From positions 1 to 34,745 of the IMG/VR virus record IMGVR_UViG_3300025508_000067: a DNA stretch of 34,745 bases; one strand, given 5' to 3'. The translations under genes and the position numbers were made by a program. Source of the stretch: a virus. Positions 20,068 to 29,032 of this stretch are shown here, piece by piece. Each line of letters opens with the position of its first letter. Positions within the stretch are counted from its first letter, which is position 1. The notes beneath the pieces are model-generated. The model searched no databases. It was not told where the DNA came from and saw only the letters and a list, made by a program, of their open reading frames with translations.

Positions 20068-21973
20068 GTCACATCAGTATCATCTGCTAGAACAAGACAT
20101 AAAAGATGTCGCATGGGGCAACATAGACAGCGACTGGTCCCCACCGTCGTCATTCCCCGATCTTACAAACTACGATAGGATTGCAATTGATTTAGAAACC
20201 AGAGACCCAAACCTGACAACCAAAGGGCCAGGATGGTGTCGTAAAGACGGCTACATAATTGGTGTTGCTGTCGCAGCGGGTGACAGTTCTTGGTACTTCC
20301 CCATTAAACACGAGACCGGGAACCTGCCCCGGTCTTCTGTTATGGCGTGGCTAAAAAAGCAGATGGCCACCCCAAATATCGAGAAGGTGATGCACAATGC
20401 GTTGTACGATCTTGGTTGGCTTCGTGCGGAAGGGATTGAAGTACAGGGCAAAGTCATAGACACAATGGTGGCAGCACCGCTCCTGAATGAAAACCGTCGG
20501 TGGTATAACCTAGATTCGTTGGCACGAGATTATCTTAACGAGCGGAAGAACGAGAAGATGCTCCGTTCTGCTGCCGGAGAGTTTGGAGTTGACCCGAAGA
20601 AAGACATGTGGAGGTTGCCGTCTCGGTATGTAGGACAGTATGCAGAACAAGACGCTGCTGTCACACTGAGACTATGGGAACGATTTCGCACGGATCTTGC
20701 AAAAGAAGAATGCACTAGCATTTTTGAGCTAGAGGTTAGTTTGATACCAGTGCTTTTGGATATGAAATCTGCCGGTGTTAAAATCGATCTTGATCGTGCA
20801 GAACAAGTAAAGAAAGACCTGAAGCAGCGTGAAGATCGTTTACTTAAAGAAATAAAGGTAGAGACCGGCATCTTTGTGGAGCCGTGGGCTGCTACATCTA
20901 TAGCAAAGGCGTTCGACGCTCTTGGGTTGACCTACCAAAGGACAGAGAAGACTAATGCGCCAGCCTTTACAAAAGCTTTTTTGGCGAACCACCCTCACCC
21001 GGTGGCGCAAAAGATTGTACGACTTCGTGAATTTAACAAAGCCAACACAACATTTGTCGAAACTATTCTTGAGCATTCGCATAACGGTCGTATTCATTGT
21101 GATTTTCACTCTCTTCGTTCAGATGAAGGGGGCACAGTTACCGGACGATTTTCTTCGTCCAACCCGAACCTCCAGCAAATCCCAGCAAGAGACCCTGAAA
21201 TCAAGAAAATGATCCGTGGTCTATTCATCCCAGAGGAAGGGGAGAAATGGGGCAGCTTTGACTACGCTTCTCAAGAGCCTCGTTGGTTAGCGCACTATTG
21301 CGCAACATTAACGGGTGCTCGGCGGGATCCTCGTATTGATGATGTGGTGCAAATGTATCACGAAGGCAATGCTGATTTCCACCAAATGGTTGCAGATATG
21401 GCAGGTGTATCACGCAAGGAAGCCAAGACTGTGAACCTCGGTATTATGTACGGCATGGGTAAGAAGAAACTGGCCGGCGTTCTCGACATCACCGAAGACG
21501 ACGCCACACATCTGCTTTCAGGATACCATGAGAAGGTGCCGTTCGTGAAAGGTATCGCCGATCTTGCGATGGAACAGGCGCAAGAGAAAGGTGTGATCCG
21601 TACATGGATGGGGCGCAAGTGCCGGTTCGACATGTATGAGCCTCGCTCGTTTGGCTACAACAAGCCAATGCAATTGAAGGAGGCGCTGGAACATTACGGC
21701 GGCAAGGGTATGATCCGTCGCGCGTTCACGTATAAGGCACTGAACCGACTAATCCAAGGATCAAGCGCGGACCAGACCAAAAAGGCGATGGCTGTTTGTT
21801 ATTCAGAAGGTCTCACACCAATGCTCACCGTTCACGACGAGTTGTGTTTTAGTGTGAACTCCTGTGAACAATCGGAGAAGATTGTTGAAATCATGAAGAG
21901 TTGTGTACCAGACTTGAAGGTGCCATTCGACGTGGACGCCGAGCTTGGGGACAACTGGGGAGAAGTTGGATGA
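20057..21973 (+). CDS. polA: Family A DNA polymerase with 3'-5' exonuclease
   Basis: 638 aa, lacking the 5'-nuclease domain as usual for phage enzymes. The exonuclease has DLE (D45, E47), NALYDLGWL (near 113-121) and YAEQDAAV (D199). The polymerase has TGRFSSSNPNLQQIPAR, motif A SFDYASQEPRW with D402, motif B RKEAKTVNLGIMYG (R453, K457, Y465) and motif C TVHDE (D594). Leu461 occupies the place of E. coli Phe762. GGGGGAG lies upstream of the ATG, and the start overlaps the previous gene by 11 nt. It is the replicative polymerase of the phage. Confidence 0.98.
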   Translation: MTNESHQYHLLEQDIKDVAWGNIDSDWSPPSSFPDLTNYDRIAIDLETRDPNLTTKGPGWCRKDGYIIGVAVAAGDSSWYFPIKHETGNLPRSSVMAWLKKQMATPNIEKVMHNALYDLGWLRAEGIEVQGKVIDTMVAAPLLNENRRWYNLDSLARDYLNERKNEKMLRSAAGEFGVDPKKDMWRLPSRYVGQYAEQDAAVTLRLWERFRTDLAKEECTSIFELEVSLIPVLLDMKSAGVKIDLDRAEQVKKDLKQREDRLLKEIKVETGIFVEPWAATSIAKAFDALGLTYQRTEKTNAPAFTKAFLANHPHPVAQKIVRLREFNKANTTFVETILEHSHNGRIHCDFHSLRSDEGGTVTGRFSSSNPNLQQIPARDPEIKKMIRGLFIPEEGEKWGSFDYASQEPRWLAHYCATLTGARRDPRIDDVVQMYHEGNADFHQMVADMAGVSRKEAKTVNLGIMYGMGKKKLAGVLDITEDDATHLLSGYHEKVPFVKGIADLAMEQAQEKGVIRTWMGRKCRFDMYEPRSFGYNKPMQLKEALEHYGGKGMIRRAFTYKALNRLIQGSSADQTKKAMAVCYSEGLTPMLTVHDELCFSVNSCEQSEKIVEIMKSCVPDLKVPFDVDAELGDNWGEVG

Positions 21974-22158
21974 TACCGAAGTGCTTTGCCTGCGGCTGGA
22001 ATCTAATCTGGGGCGGCGACCATGACGTTGAAGACGATGAAGATCACTTCATGGTCTCCAACTTGTCATGTCCTGAGTGTAAGGCGTTCTATCTTATGTA
22101 TCACCCAACGCCGCCATCCGATGAGCCAGACGAGATGCCCGATTCGGGGTCTGTTTAG
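21970..22158 (+). CDS. Small zinc-ribbon protein ending the early block
   Basis: 62 aa from the ATG at 21970 (ATGA overlap with the polymerase). CFACGWNLIWGGDHD and SNLSCPECKAFYLMYHP give a CxxC...CxxC ribbon with a conserved-looking WGGDHD loop, a type frequent in marine phages. The tail is acidic and proline-rich. Its last 65 nt overlap the 3' end of the convergent lysozyme gene. Confidence 0.75.
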   Translation: MIPKCFACGWNLIWGGDHDVEDDEDHFMVSNLSCPECKAFYLMYHPTPPSDEPDEMPDSGSV

Positions 22159-22543
22159 CCCACTTCGAGTCCAACATCTGACGACTGGCCTCTGCCCAGT
22201 CCTTGGAATCGACCGCAGCTTTCATTTTTTTGAAGCCTGTTAGCCGAGGACGGCCTAATTGGAAGCACATGTTTGCGATGATCAATTGTAGCTCTTCTGA
22301 CAACTCATTGAAATCATTATACAATAATTCGCAATCTCGTACAGTTCGTTGAATGTCCTCGTGGAATAGTTCATCGACGTGCTCCTGAGAGACCTCTGAG
22401 CCTACTTCGAAGCCGTGAAGCTCGTCATTTTCAGTAATTAGATGACCAATTCCGACGGTAGGGTATCCAAGATGGTCCAAATAGATCTCGAGCTTGCATC
22501 CTTCGTCGGCGGCTAGCTCTTTTTGCAACTGTTCTAGGTTCAT
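22094..22543 (-). CDS. T4-type lysozyme (endolysin, GH24)
   Basis: 149 aa. E14, D23 and T29 in ADEGCKLEIYLDHLGYPTVG align with the catalytic Glu11, Asp20 and Thr26 of T4 lysozyme (constant offset of three; His34 also matches His31). It cleaves the peptidoglycan glycan chain at lysis. The start at 22543 was chosen because AAGGAAG lies 6 nt upstream; the in-frame ATG at 22573 lies inside an inverted repeat and has no ribosome site. No signal peptide is seen, so it needs a holin, and none is recognisable in the window. It is the last gene of the late minus-strand block. Confidence 0.95.
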   Translation of the reverse strand: MNLEQLQKELAADEGCKLEIYLDHLGYPTVGIGHLITENDELHGFEVGSEVSQEHVDELFHEDIQRTVRDCELLYNDFNELSEELQLIIANMCFQLGRPRLTGFKKMKAAVDSKDWAEASRQMLDSKWAKQTPNRASRLAHRMAALGDT

Positions 22544-22565
22544 GGGTTCTTCCTTACATGCAAAG

Positions 22566-22591
22566 GTCTTCATACTTTGTAGTATGAAGAC
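22566..22591 (-). terminator. Perfect 11-bp hairpin between the giant protein gene and the lysozyme gene
   Basis: GTCTTCATACT (22566-22576) and AGTATGAAGAC (22581-22591) form an 11-bp stem with a 4-nt loop. On the minus strand there is no T-run after it, so it may be an RNA processing or stabilising hairpin rather than a terminator. It lies in the 78-nt gap 22574-22651 and overlaps the rejected lysozyme start at 22573. Confidence 0.5.
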
Positions 22592-22651
22592 GATGACTAC
22601 TCAAGTCTCGTGATTCTTGAATCATCAACAGCTTTCTTATCAGAGCAAAAA

Positions 22652-25600
22652 TCATCCTACCGCTTTCCTTCTTCTTGCGATTTGCAAATCCCGTGGATCT
22701 TGAAGCAAGTCTTCGACACTGACTGGTGGAATTAAATTTGCTGCGGAACCGGTTTGTACGGGGGGCGGTGTTGGAGTGGGCTGCGGCACAGGTGCAGCAT
22801 CCGTGGACCGTGCTCCGCTGTCCGAAGTTTTAATCGCCTTCGGTATAGGTGTTTCTTTCGGAGATACGAAACGATCAGAATCAAAAGCATCTGAAGGTGG
22901 TTTTTCTGGATCATCCGGGTCAATAGACAAGCGACGAAGATCGCGCTCCATGATCCGCAACAATGACTTTGGAATATCGTGGTTTTTATCTTTAGCTTCA
23001 TCCAGCTTTGCGTCGGCTGGGCTGTACGGCAAAAACTCTCCACGAAGCAATGCCTTCATTTCGTCTTTACCGACACGCTCTTTACGTAAAATTCTTTTTA
23101 TGTCTCTTGTGCTCAAGCCTAAGTTTTCAAGTGCTCGTATTTGCACAGCCATTCTGCGGAAAGCGCCAAGTCGAGCTTGGTTCGCCGCGAGGTATCCATT
23201 TATATAGTCATTTTCCCCGGCGTAATCTCTGTTTACAACATCATTGAAAAGAGTTGCTGCGTCGGAGCGCTCAGATTTGAACTCGTTTGCCTTGAACTTT
23301 AAGACACGTTCTGGATCCACCTCTTGTGCGGACAGCCCTGTGAACAGCCGGAACAGTTCCCCTTCTGGTGCATACTTACGGCCCGTGCTCGGCTCTGTTT
23401 CGCTGATCCCAAATTCGGGCCGGCCTCCGAGTAAACTGCGCGGAAGTCTGGACAGCTCGATCTCAGAAACGTCGGCACCTACAGGAACCCGGAAAGGATC
23501 TAGGTTGCTTGGCCCCATTTGATTCAAAGCATGAATCAATGACCGCTCCATCTTCTTACCAAAGGTTTCCGAATCACGGTACACTTTTGCACCTGTCTGT
23601 GTCACACCGCCACGACCATACATAGACTCCGGCAGCACATCTCGCGCGACTGCAAAGGCAATTGACTCTGAAAGAAACGGTTCTGTCAGTTGAGCCAGCG
23701 CCGCATGCCCCGCTTGATATACCGTGTTAAATGCTCCACGTTGTAGTTTGTTGCTCTCATCGAGACTGTTTAAAGCAGCTTCAAATGGACGAATTAGCAT
23801 GTCATACGGATTAAAGTGGCTGAAATCCAATACTTCAAGATAGCCTTTTTCATTTCTACCTAATGGTATGAAAGTAGAATCACGTTGATACGGCGCGGCT
23901 GTGATGTTGACCGCTTCCATTTCTTCAGGCGTAACACCAACAAGGTTCATTGCGGTGTCGCGAAGAGCCGGCCCTGCAACGTAGAATGTTCCAAGAGAAC
24001 CCATGAGACGACGCATGCCAATCTCACGAATGCCTGCGTCATCGCTAGCAAGTTCTTTCATAGAAGTTTCAAGTGTGTTGAAACCCGTTCTTATTATTTC
24101 AGTAGGAAACGCAATAAAGTTACCGACGGGCAAAGCACGAATGTTTTTTACAAGTTGTGGGACTAGCTCGTAGTTAGGAACCAGGTTCCGCACGTTATCT
24201 GCTGCGCGAGTCTTGATTGCTTCTTCTATGGAAACTGCGTTTTCATCCCCAAGAAACTGCTTAAACCTTCTGGTCTGCGCATCAACAACTTTCTGAAACT
24301 GTTGATCGTCCATCGGGTTTTTGCGACGGCTGTTGGCCAGACGCTCCAACATCTTGGTATAGGCTTCGCGAAGTTTTGATTGCTCAAACTCGTAGTTGTA
24401 TATTTTCCAAACATCGTCGCCCGCGCGATACGCATCAGCAGTTTTTCCAAGAAACTGCCACATAAGATTGCGTCGATTCAGTCGATCTAAAGAGCCTCCA
24501 AGCCCACTATCCTTTGGTCCGGTAGTGGCGACATCAGACACTAAGGCATGGTCTTCCATGACATTTTGACTTCGGGTGTTTGTTGCTTTGCGCAGGTTAT
24601 CCTGTAGCTCCCGCAACTCCGCGCTGCTGCCAATGATGCCGCGCTGCTGAAGATCAGCCAGATACTCCACACCCTCGTCTGTCAGTCTGTAATCAGCAGA
24701 CAAAAACTTTTTGTTAATCAGATCGCGTAGAACAATATCTACAGATTGGCCAAGACTTGCGCCCGAGCCAACATTTCCTTGCGCCAACGCAAACATACTT
24801 GCCGAGGTGACGTTACGAACTTGTGTGATTGGAGACAAAATTGTTTTGTTGAATTGAGAAATACCCTTCAACTTCAACATGCCACCATACATGGCTCGAA
24901 GTATGCCCCCTAAAAAGTTGTCGTCCGAAATGATGTTGCGTTGCAGAGAGCTAGCCATGGCCTCCGGAAGCGCAATGTTATGTAATGCCCCAAAAGCACT
25001 TTCAGACTGCCCTGGATCTTTCTTTATGATGTTTCCTGAAGAATCGGTTCTACCAATAATGTGATAGCCCTTCGTTCGCAAGTCCGTCATAACAAACTCT
25101 TCGGCGCCATCAATTTCCGCTTGAAGCTGTCTAACACGACCATCACCAGCGCCTTGTGCCACCTCGGACTCAAGTTGTAACTGTAGACGTTCTTGACGCT
25201 GCGCCACACGAGCCGGCACGTCGATGTATCGACCATCTAACTTAGGGCCGAGAACGTCAGCCGTGGCTGTCGGGTTTGTTTTACGAGCCTCTGCTAAAGC
25301 CTCGCGCTCCGCAGGATTTAAAAAGTCTTCGCCGTATTTACCGCGCCGGAACTGAGCGTCGAGCATATCGGCATCAGCGACTCGACGTATTATGGAGTAA
25401 AAACTATCTGTCGCAATGAACGTGGATAGATCAGACACCGTAGAAATGTAAGACTCTCGTGGGTTACGGACTTGCCCCAGAATTTCTTTAAGAACTGGGC
25501 TTTCAACCTTGCGTCTATTTAGAAGCTGAGTGTTTAACTTCCGGATTGGAACCTTACCCATGAACCCGCCCCAGCCGCGTTTGCCCATACCGGCGGGGGT

Positions 25601-27346
25601 CTTGGCAAGAACAAGACGAATGTATTCTCGCATCTGGCGCTCAGTTAAAGTATCTAATGTCTGTTCATCTGTTATACGAAGAAAATCACTTTCTTCTCCA
25701 AGCACACTTTTTATATGATTAAAGACGGTGTTTTCACTACGCCCACCTACACTGGTGCGAATCAAGTTAAATATTTCTTTTTCTCTTGCTGACCCGGCAG
25801 CAATATCATACTTGGGGTTTTCGTACGCCGCATATCGTTGCCGCAAATATCCGCCTAGTTCAGTGTTTTCGCGGATTGCTTTCATCAAAGATTCTCGACT
25901 CGCTTTCCCCGGTGCCGCAGTTTCAGGCAGTGCACGTACCGCGCCGGTCTCAAGCAGCCGGTTGGATAATTGGTCAATAATGTTTCGAGCCGATTTGTAT
26001 GCGTTAAACAACTCATCTGGGATATCGTCTGGGCGCTTACCTGTCTCCAGAACGTCCATAAAAGCGTTCATCAAAGTTTGTTTTGTAATCGCTGTCTGTT
26101 GTCTCATTTCAGGACGAGCTAAAAACTCGTCAATCTTCTGTTCGACTTTTGTCAGTTGGCGGTCTGCTCTTTTAACATCACCTTCGACAGCAGCGTTGAC
26201 CAGCGAGTTGGCTCTAGCAGCGGCTGGGTCAAGAAACCCGCGATAGCGAAGATTGGCGAATAGGTTAGCAATAATCGTGCTACTAAACCCAACCTTGTCG
26301 GATGCATCTAAGATCCGTGCTTCTTGTTTTAATATTTGATTGGTGGCTATCTCTAGACTTTTGCGGACAGCCGGCAGTGCCCCCACGGTAACCAGATCAG
26401 CAACCGTGGTCCGGCGGGCGCGGTCCAAGATAGAGTCGGGCGAAGATCGTGCAATAGGAGTTACGATACCCAGCTTATTCTGCAAAATGTCAGATGCTAT
26501 TTCAACGGGGCGAGAAGCGCCAAACTTAAAGGTGCCTTTGAGTGCTGCTCCAAGCACAGGTGGTAGGACAACAGTGGCAATACCGGCCTCGACTCCAAGC
26601 AAAGTACGGTTCAAAAGCTTTGCACCAAGAAGCTCGAGCGCCGTTTCACCGACTTTACGTTCCGGAGACATGTCCGGGCCTAATTCAAAAAAGTCGTGTA
26701 TGCCCTCGCTTTCATCTGACGACACAACAAAGTCTACTGCCGTTGCACCAACAGCCTGTTGGCCACTCAGCAAAAGTTTTTGTCTTCTGGTGAGACTAGA
26801 CTTGCCTCTCCTTGCGCGAGTTAGCTTTTCAAGCCGTCCAAGTTTTGTGGCTTTTGATACAACTTTTGCACCGAGTCCCCCAGGAACGACGTACTGACCG
26901 ACGACGTGTGAAATTTCACCGGCAAGAGTTGTTGCTTTTCCTTCTATGCCGGTTACTTCTTCAACCCCTTCGCCTACATCTTCAAAGCCCTTAACAATTG
27001 CGCCTGCAATTGGAAAAGGATCTTCTGTTGGAAGTTCGTTGTCTTCTTTAGGAAACAAGCTAGTGCCGCTGGTGTTGTACTTTACGTCATAGTACAACCC
27101 GACGAGTTCGCTTGTGGCTTTCGCACCCTCGTAAACACCTCTTGCGAGGTTGACCCCGATGTCCCCAAGAAGACCGCGTTCATCAGCTTTTTCGGGCACG
27201 TAAGGCGGCAATGGCTTATTTTCAGATGTGTTGTCGGATGTATTCTCTCGCTCGGATAAGATTTCCTTAATCCGTGCCGTAGCATCCTGCGCGCTTAAAT
27301 CTTCTGGAAGCTCAAAGATCTCGCCCTTGTAATTCCATTTTTTCAT
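22652..27346 (-). CDS. Giant virion protein (1564 aa), probable internal/ejection protein
   Basis: It begins MKKWNYKGEIFELPEDLSAQ, a short N-terminal module that recurs in large marine phage virion proteins. Residues about 165-330 hold basic and then hydrophobic stretches (GVEAGIATVVLPPVLGAALK). A conserved-looking central part contains ISQFNKTILSPITQVRNVTS. Residues about 1080-1200 include LMGSLGTFYVAGPALRDTAM. The C-terminus is a proline-rich linker followed by a basic end. No lysozyme, transglycosylase or protease motif was found. Its size and its place between virion genes and lysozyme are like the internal core proteins of podoviruses (T7 gp16 is about 1300 aa). The start lies one base after the previous stop without a clear ribosome site, so it is probably coupled. 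Confidence 0.8.
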   Translation of the reverse strand: MKKWNYKGEIFELPEDLSAQDATARIKEILSERENTSDNTSENKPLPPYVPEKADERGLLGDIGVNLARGVYEGAKATSELVGLYYDVKYNTSGTSLFPKEDNELPTEDPFPIAGAIVKGFEDVGEGVEEVTGIEGKATTLAGEISHVVGQYVVPGGLGAKVVSKATKLGRLEKLTRARRGKSSLTRRQKLLLSGQQAVGATAVDFVVSSDESEGIHDFFELGPDMSPERKVGETALELLGAKLLNRTLLGVEAGIATVVLPPVLGAALKGTFKFGASRPVEIASDILQNKLGIVTPIARSSPDSILDRARRTTVADLVTVGALPAVRKSLEIATNQILKQEARILDASDKVGFSSTIIANLFANLRYRGFLDPAAARANSLVNAAVEGDVKRADRQLTKVEQKIDEFLARPEMRQQTAITKQTLMNAFMDVLETGKRPDDIPDELFNAYKSARNIIDQLSNRLLETGAVRALPETAAPGKASRESLMKAIRENTELGGYLRQRYAAYENPKYDIAAGSAREKEIFNLIRTSVGGRSENTVFNHIKSVLGEESDFLRITDEQTLDTLTERQMREYIRLVLAKTPAGMGKRGWGGFMGKVPIRKLNTQLLNRRKVESPVLKEILGQVRNPRESYISTVSDLSTFIATDSFYSIIRRVADADMLDAQFRRGKYGEDFLNPAEREALAEARKTNPTATADVLGPKLDGRYIDVPARVAQRQERLQLQLESEVAQGAGDGRVRQLQAEIDGAEEFVMTDLRTKGYHIIGRTDSSGNIIKKDPGQSESAFGALHNIALPEAMASSLQRNIISDDNFLGGILRAMYGGMLKLKGISQFNKTILSPITQVRNVTSASMFALAQGNVGSGASLGQSVDIVLRDLINKKFLSADYRLTDEGVEYLADLQQRGIIGSSAELRELQDNLRKATNTRSQNVMEDHALVSDVATTGPKDSGLGGSLDRLNRRNLMWQFLGKTADAYRAGDDVWKIYNYEFEQSKLREAYTKMLERLANSRRKNPMDDQQFQKVVDAQTRRFKQFLGDENAVSIEEAIKTRAADNVRNLVPNYELVPQLVKNIRALPVGNFIAFPTEIIRTGFNTLETSMKELASDDAGIREIGMRRLMGSLGTFYVAGPALRDTAMNLVGVTPEEMEAVNITAAPYQRDSTFIPLGRNEKGYLEVLDFSHFNPYDMLIRPFEAALNSLDESNKLQRGAFNTVYQAGHAALAQLTEPFLSESIAFAVARDVLPESMYGRGGVTQTGAKVYRDSETFGKKMERSLIHALNQMGPSNLDPFRVPVGADVSEIELSRLPRSLLGGRPEFGISETEPSTGRKYAPEGELFRLFTGLSAQEVDPERVLKFKANEFKSERSDAATLFNDVVNRDYAGENDYINGYLAANQARLGAFRRMAVQIRALENLGLSTRDIKRILRKERVGKDEMKALLRGEFLPYSPADAKLDEAKDKNHDIPKSLLRIMERDLRRLSIDPDDPEKPPSDAFDSDRFVSPKETPIPKAIKTSDSGARSTDAAPVPQPTPTPPPVQTGSAANLIPPVSVEDLLQDPRDLQIARRRKAVG

Positions 27347-27347
27347 A

Positions 27348-29030
27348 TCAGAGATTTGGTCTACCAGTGGCGGGGTCTATAGTCTGGTCAGAGACAACTT
27401 CTGTTGCCAACTCGCCGTCATCGACGGGTTGCTTTTTCACTTTTATTTCCAGTATTGATTGTAGTGCCTCCGCGTCTTGCTGGCTCTTCAACCTGTCAAG
27501 GTCTAAAAGTCCCTGCTTTATCTCTCCCTCGTCATCTACGATCCCATAAAATTCTAGGTTGTTATAGTTACCAGACTCCCATAAAGCCTCAATCATAGGC
27601 CGAGCAGTTGTGCTTACGCCCGGACTTATACGGAATGCAGGTATTTGCTGCTGTGCTGCGGCCTCAGGATCAGTCGCTAACTTACCCAACAGCGTTGATA
27701 CTGTTTTGGCTCTTTCGCTTCCATTCTCTACATCTGCAAAGTTCATTGACCCCACGATCATGGTCTCGCCAGCGGCGTCGGCTGTTCGAACAAGATCAGT
27801 CAGCTTCACAGACCCTTTGTTGAGGATCCAATTATTGAATATAGTAATACCTTCATTTGTCAGCTTGTAGCTGTCTGAATCGGAGAAATCGACTGTGCCG
27901 CCTTCTTCTTTCGGCACAACATAACCCGCAACATTCAACTCTCTGATGATGTCAGGAGTTTGCGCCGCCAGTGTGGCGTTCAGTGTCGCTGCAAACTTTT
28001 CTTTGTTGAAATCAATCGAGGCCCAGTTTGCATCTTGCGATGCAACAAACTGTATCAAACTGTTTTCAATCTGAAGATAACCTGTTGCTATATCTATTTG
28101 TTTAAACGCATCAGCCCTATCTTCTTGGCGAATCGAATCACCAAGCTGCGCCTTAAATTGTGCTGCTTGAATTTTAGCTGCACGGTTTGCAACATCAACG
28201 CTTCGCTGGTCTTGAAGCAGCGCCAACTTGGCAGAAGCAATCGCTCTGTTTTCTTCGCGCTCGGCTGCGCTGATGTCTTTTATGTCACGACCAAATGACT
28301 CAACCCCAAACGAAAGACCCCGTGCAATGTTTGTAAGCGCATATGGACTTTCACCAGCGGCAGTAGCTAACCCGGCCTTGATAAGAGACAGCCAGAAAGA
28401 TGTCTTCTTGTCTTCGTTTGCAATCTGTTTGGGGCCACGTCCTTTGGTGTAGCCCAGAGACTCCATAGCCATGTCCTCAAAGTCGGCGAGGTTGTAGTCA
28501 CTAAGAGTTGGCGTGTCTTCATCCATTGCATCAAAAGCATCTTGGTACAATTGGTTGACAGACTTACCGGCCACAACCACATCGTCTCGACCAGGCACAT
28601 TTTCAAGAATGTTGTCTGTGGCCGCTCTCAGCCTATTAGCTGAATCCAGCATTGGCTGCGCAACTTTTGCGGTGCGGGCATCAACGTCATCGGGCAGCGT
28701 AAGCGGCTGTGTATCGGGCTTTGGTTTTGGCTCTGGTGTTGTGAAGGTTGTTGGTTCAGGGGCGGCTGAAACATCAAGTGGTCTGTCACCCGCAGCGATA
28801 TTCAACGCAGGGGCAGACATATTCTGCAAGAGGCTTTCACCCGCACCTTGATTAAACACAGCAGGTTGAAACGGATTTTGAACTCCCGCCCCCGGAGCAG
28901 GGTTCGGAAGATTACGCATAGCTGCTTGCATTAACTCAGGGCTTGAAGCAAGAACACCAGTGGGCTGGCGAGATGCCCCCGGTGCTGTACGTGACCGGAA
29001 CATCGGACGACTAAGAGGAGCGCGGCGCAT
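27348..29030 (-). CDS. Probable internal virion protein (560 aa)
   Basis: AGGAAGGG stands about 9 nt before the ATG. The N-terminal 150 residues are Pro/Ala/Thr-rich and probably disordered. A short conserved-looking part (LADFEDMAMESLGYTKGRGP) follows, then a long helical region (about 200-330) with many Ala, Gln and Lys and a Gly/Ala segment LIKAGLATAAGESPYALTNI. The rest is alternating helix and strand. No enzyme motif seen. The position in the virion gene run suggests a structural or ejection role; no family recognised. Confidence 0.75.
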   Translation of the reverse strand: MRRAPLSRPMFRSRTAPGASRQPTGVLASSPELMQAAMRNLPNPAPGAGVQNPFQPAVFNQGAGESLLQNMSAPALNIAAGDRPLDVSAAPEPTTFTTPEPKPKPDTQPLTLPDDVDARTAKVAQPMLDSANRLRAATDNILENVPGRDDVVVAGKSVNQLYQDAFDAMDEDTPTLSDYNLADFEDMAMESLGYTKGRGPKQIANEDKKTSFWLSLIKAGLATAAGESPYALTNIARGLSFGVESFGRDIKDISAAEREENRAIASAKLALLQDQRSVDVANRAAKIQAAQFKAQLGDSIRQEDRADAFKQIDIATGYLQIENSLIQFVASQDANWASIDFNKEKFAATLNATLAAQTPDIIRELNVAGYVVPKEEGGTVDFSDSDSYKLTNEGITIFNNWILNKGSVKLTDLVRTADAAGETMIVGSMNFADVENGSERAKTVSTLLGKLATDPEAAAQQQIPAFRISPGVSTTARPMIEALWESGNYNNLEFYGIVDDEGEIKQGLLDLDRLKSQQDAEALQSILEIKVKKQPVDDGELATEVVSDQTIDPATGRPNL

Positions 29031-29032
29031 AA

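Noticed and set aside
22544-22573. Upstream start for the lysozyme at 22573
   Set aside because: The ATG is inside the 11-bp inverted repeat and has no ribosome site, while the ATG at 22543 has AAGGAAG and matches the T4 lysozyme N-terminus.
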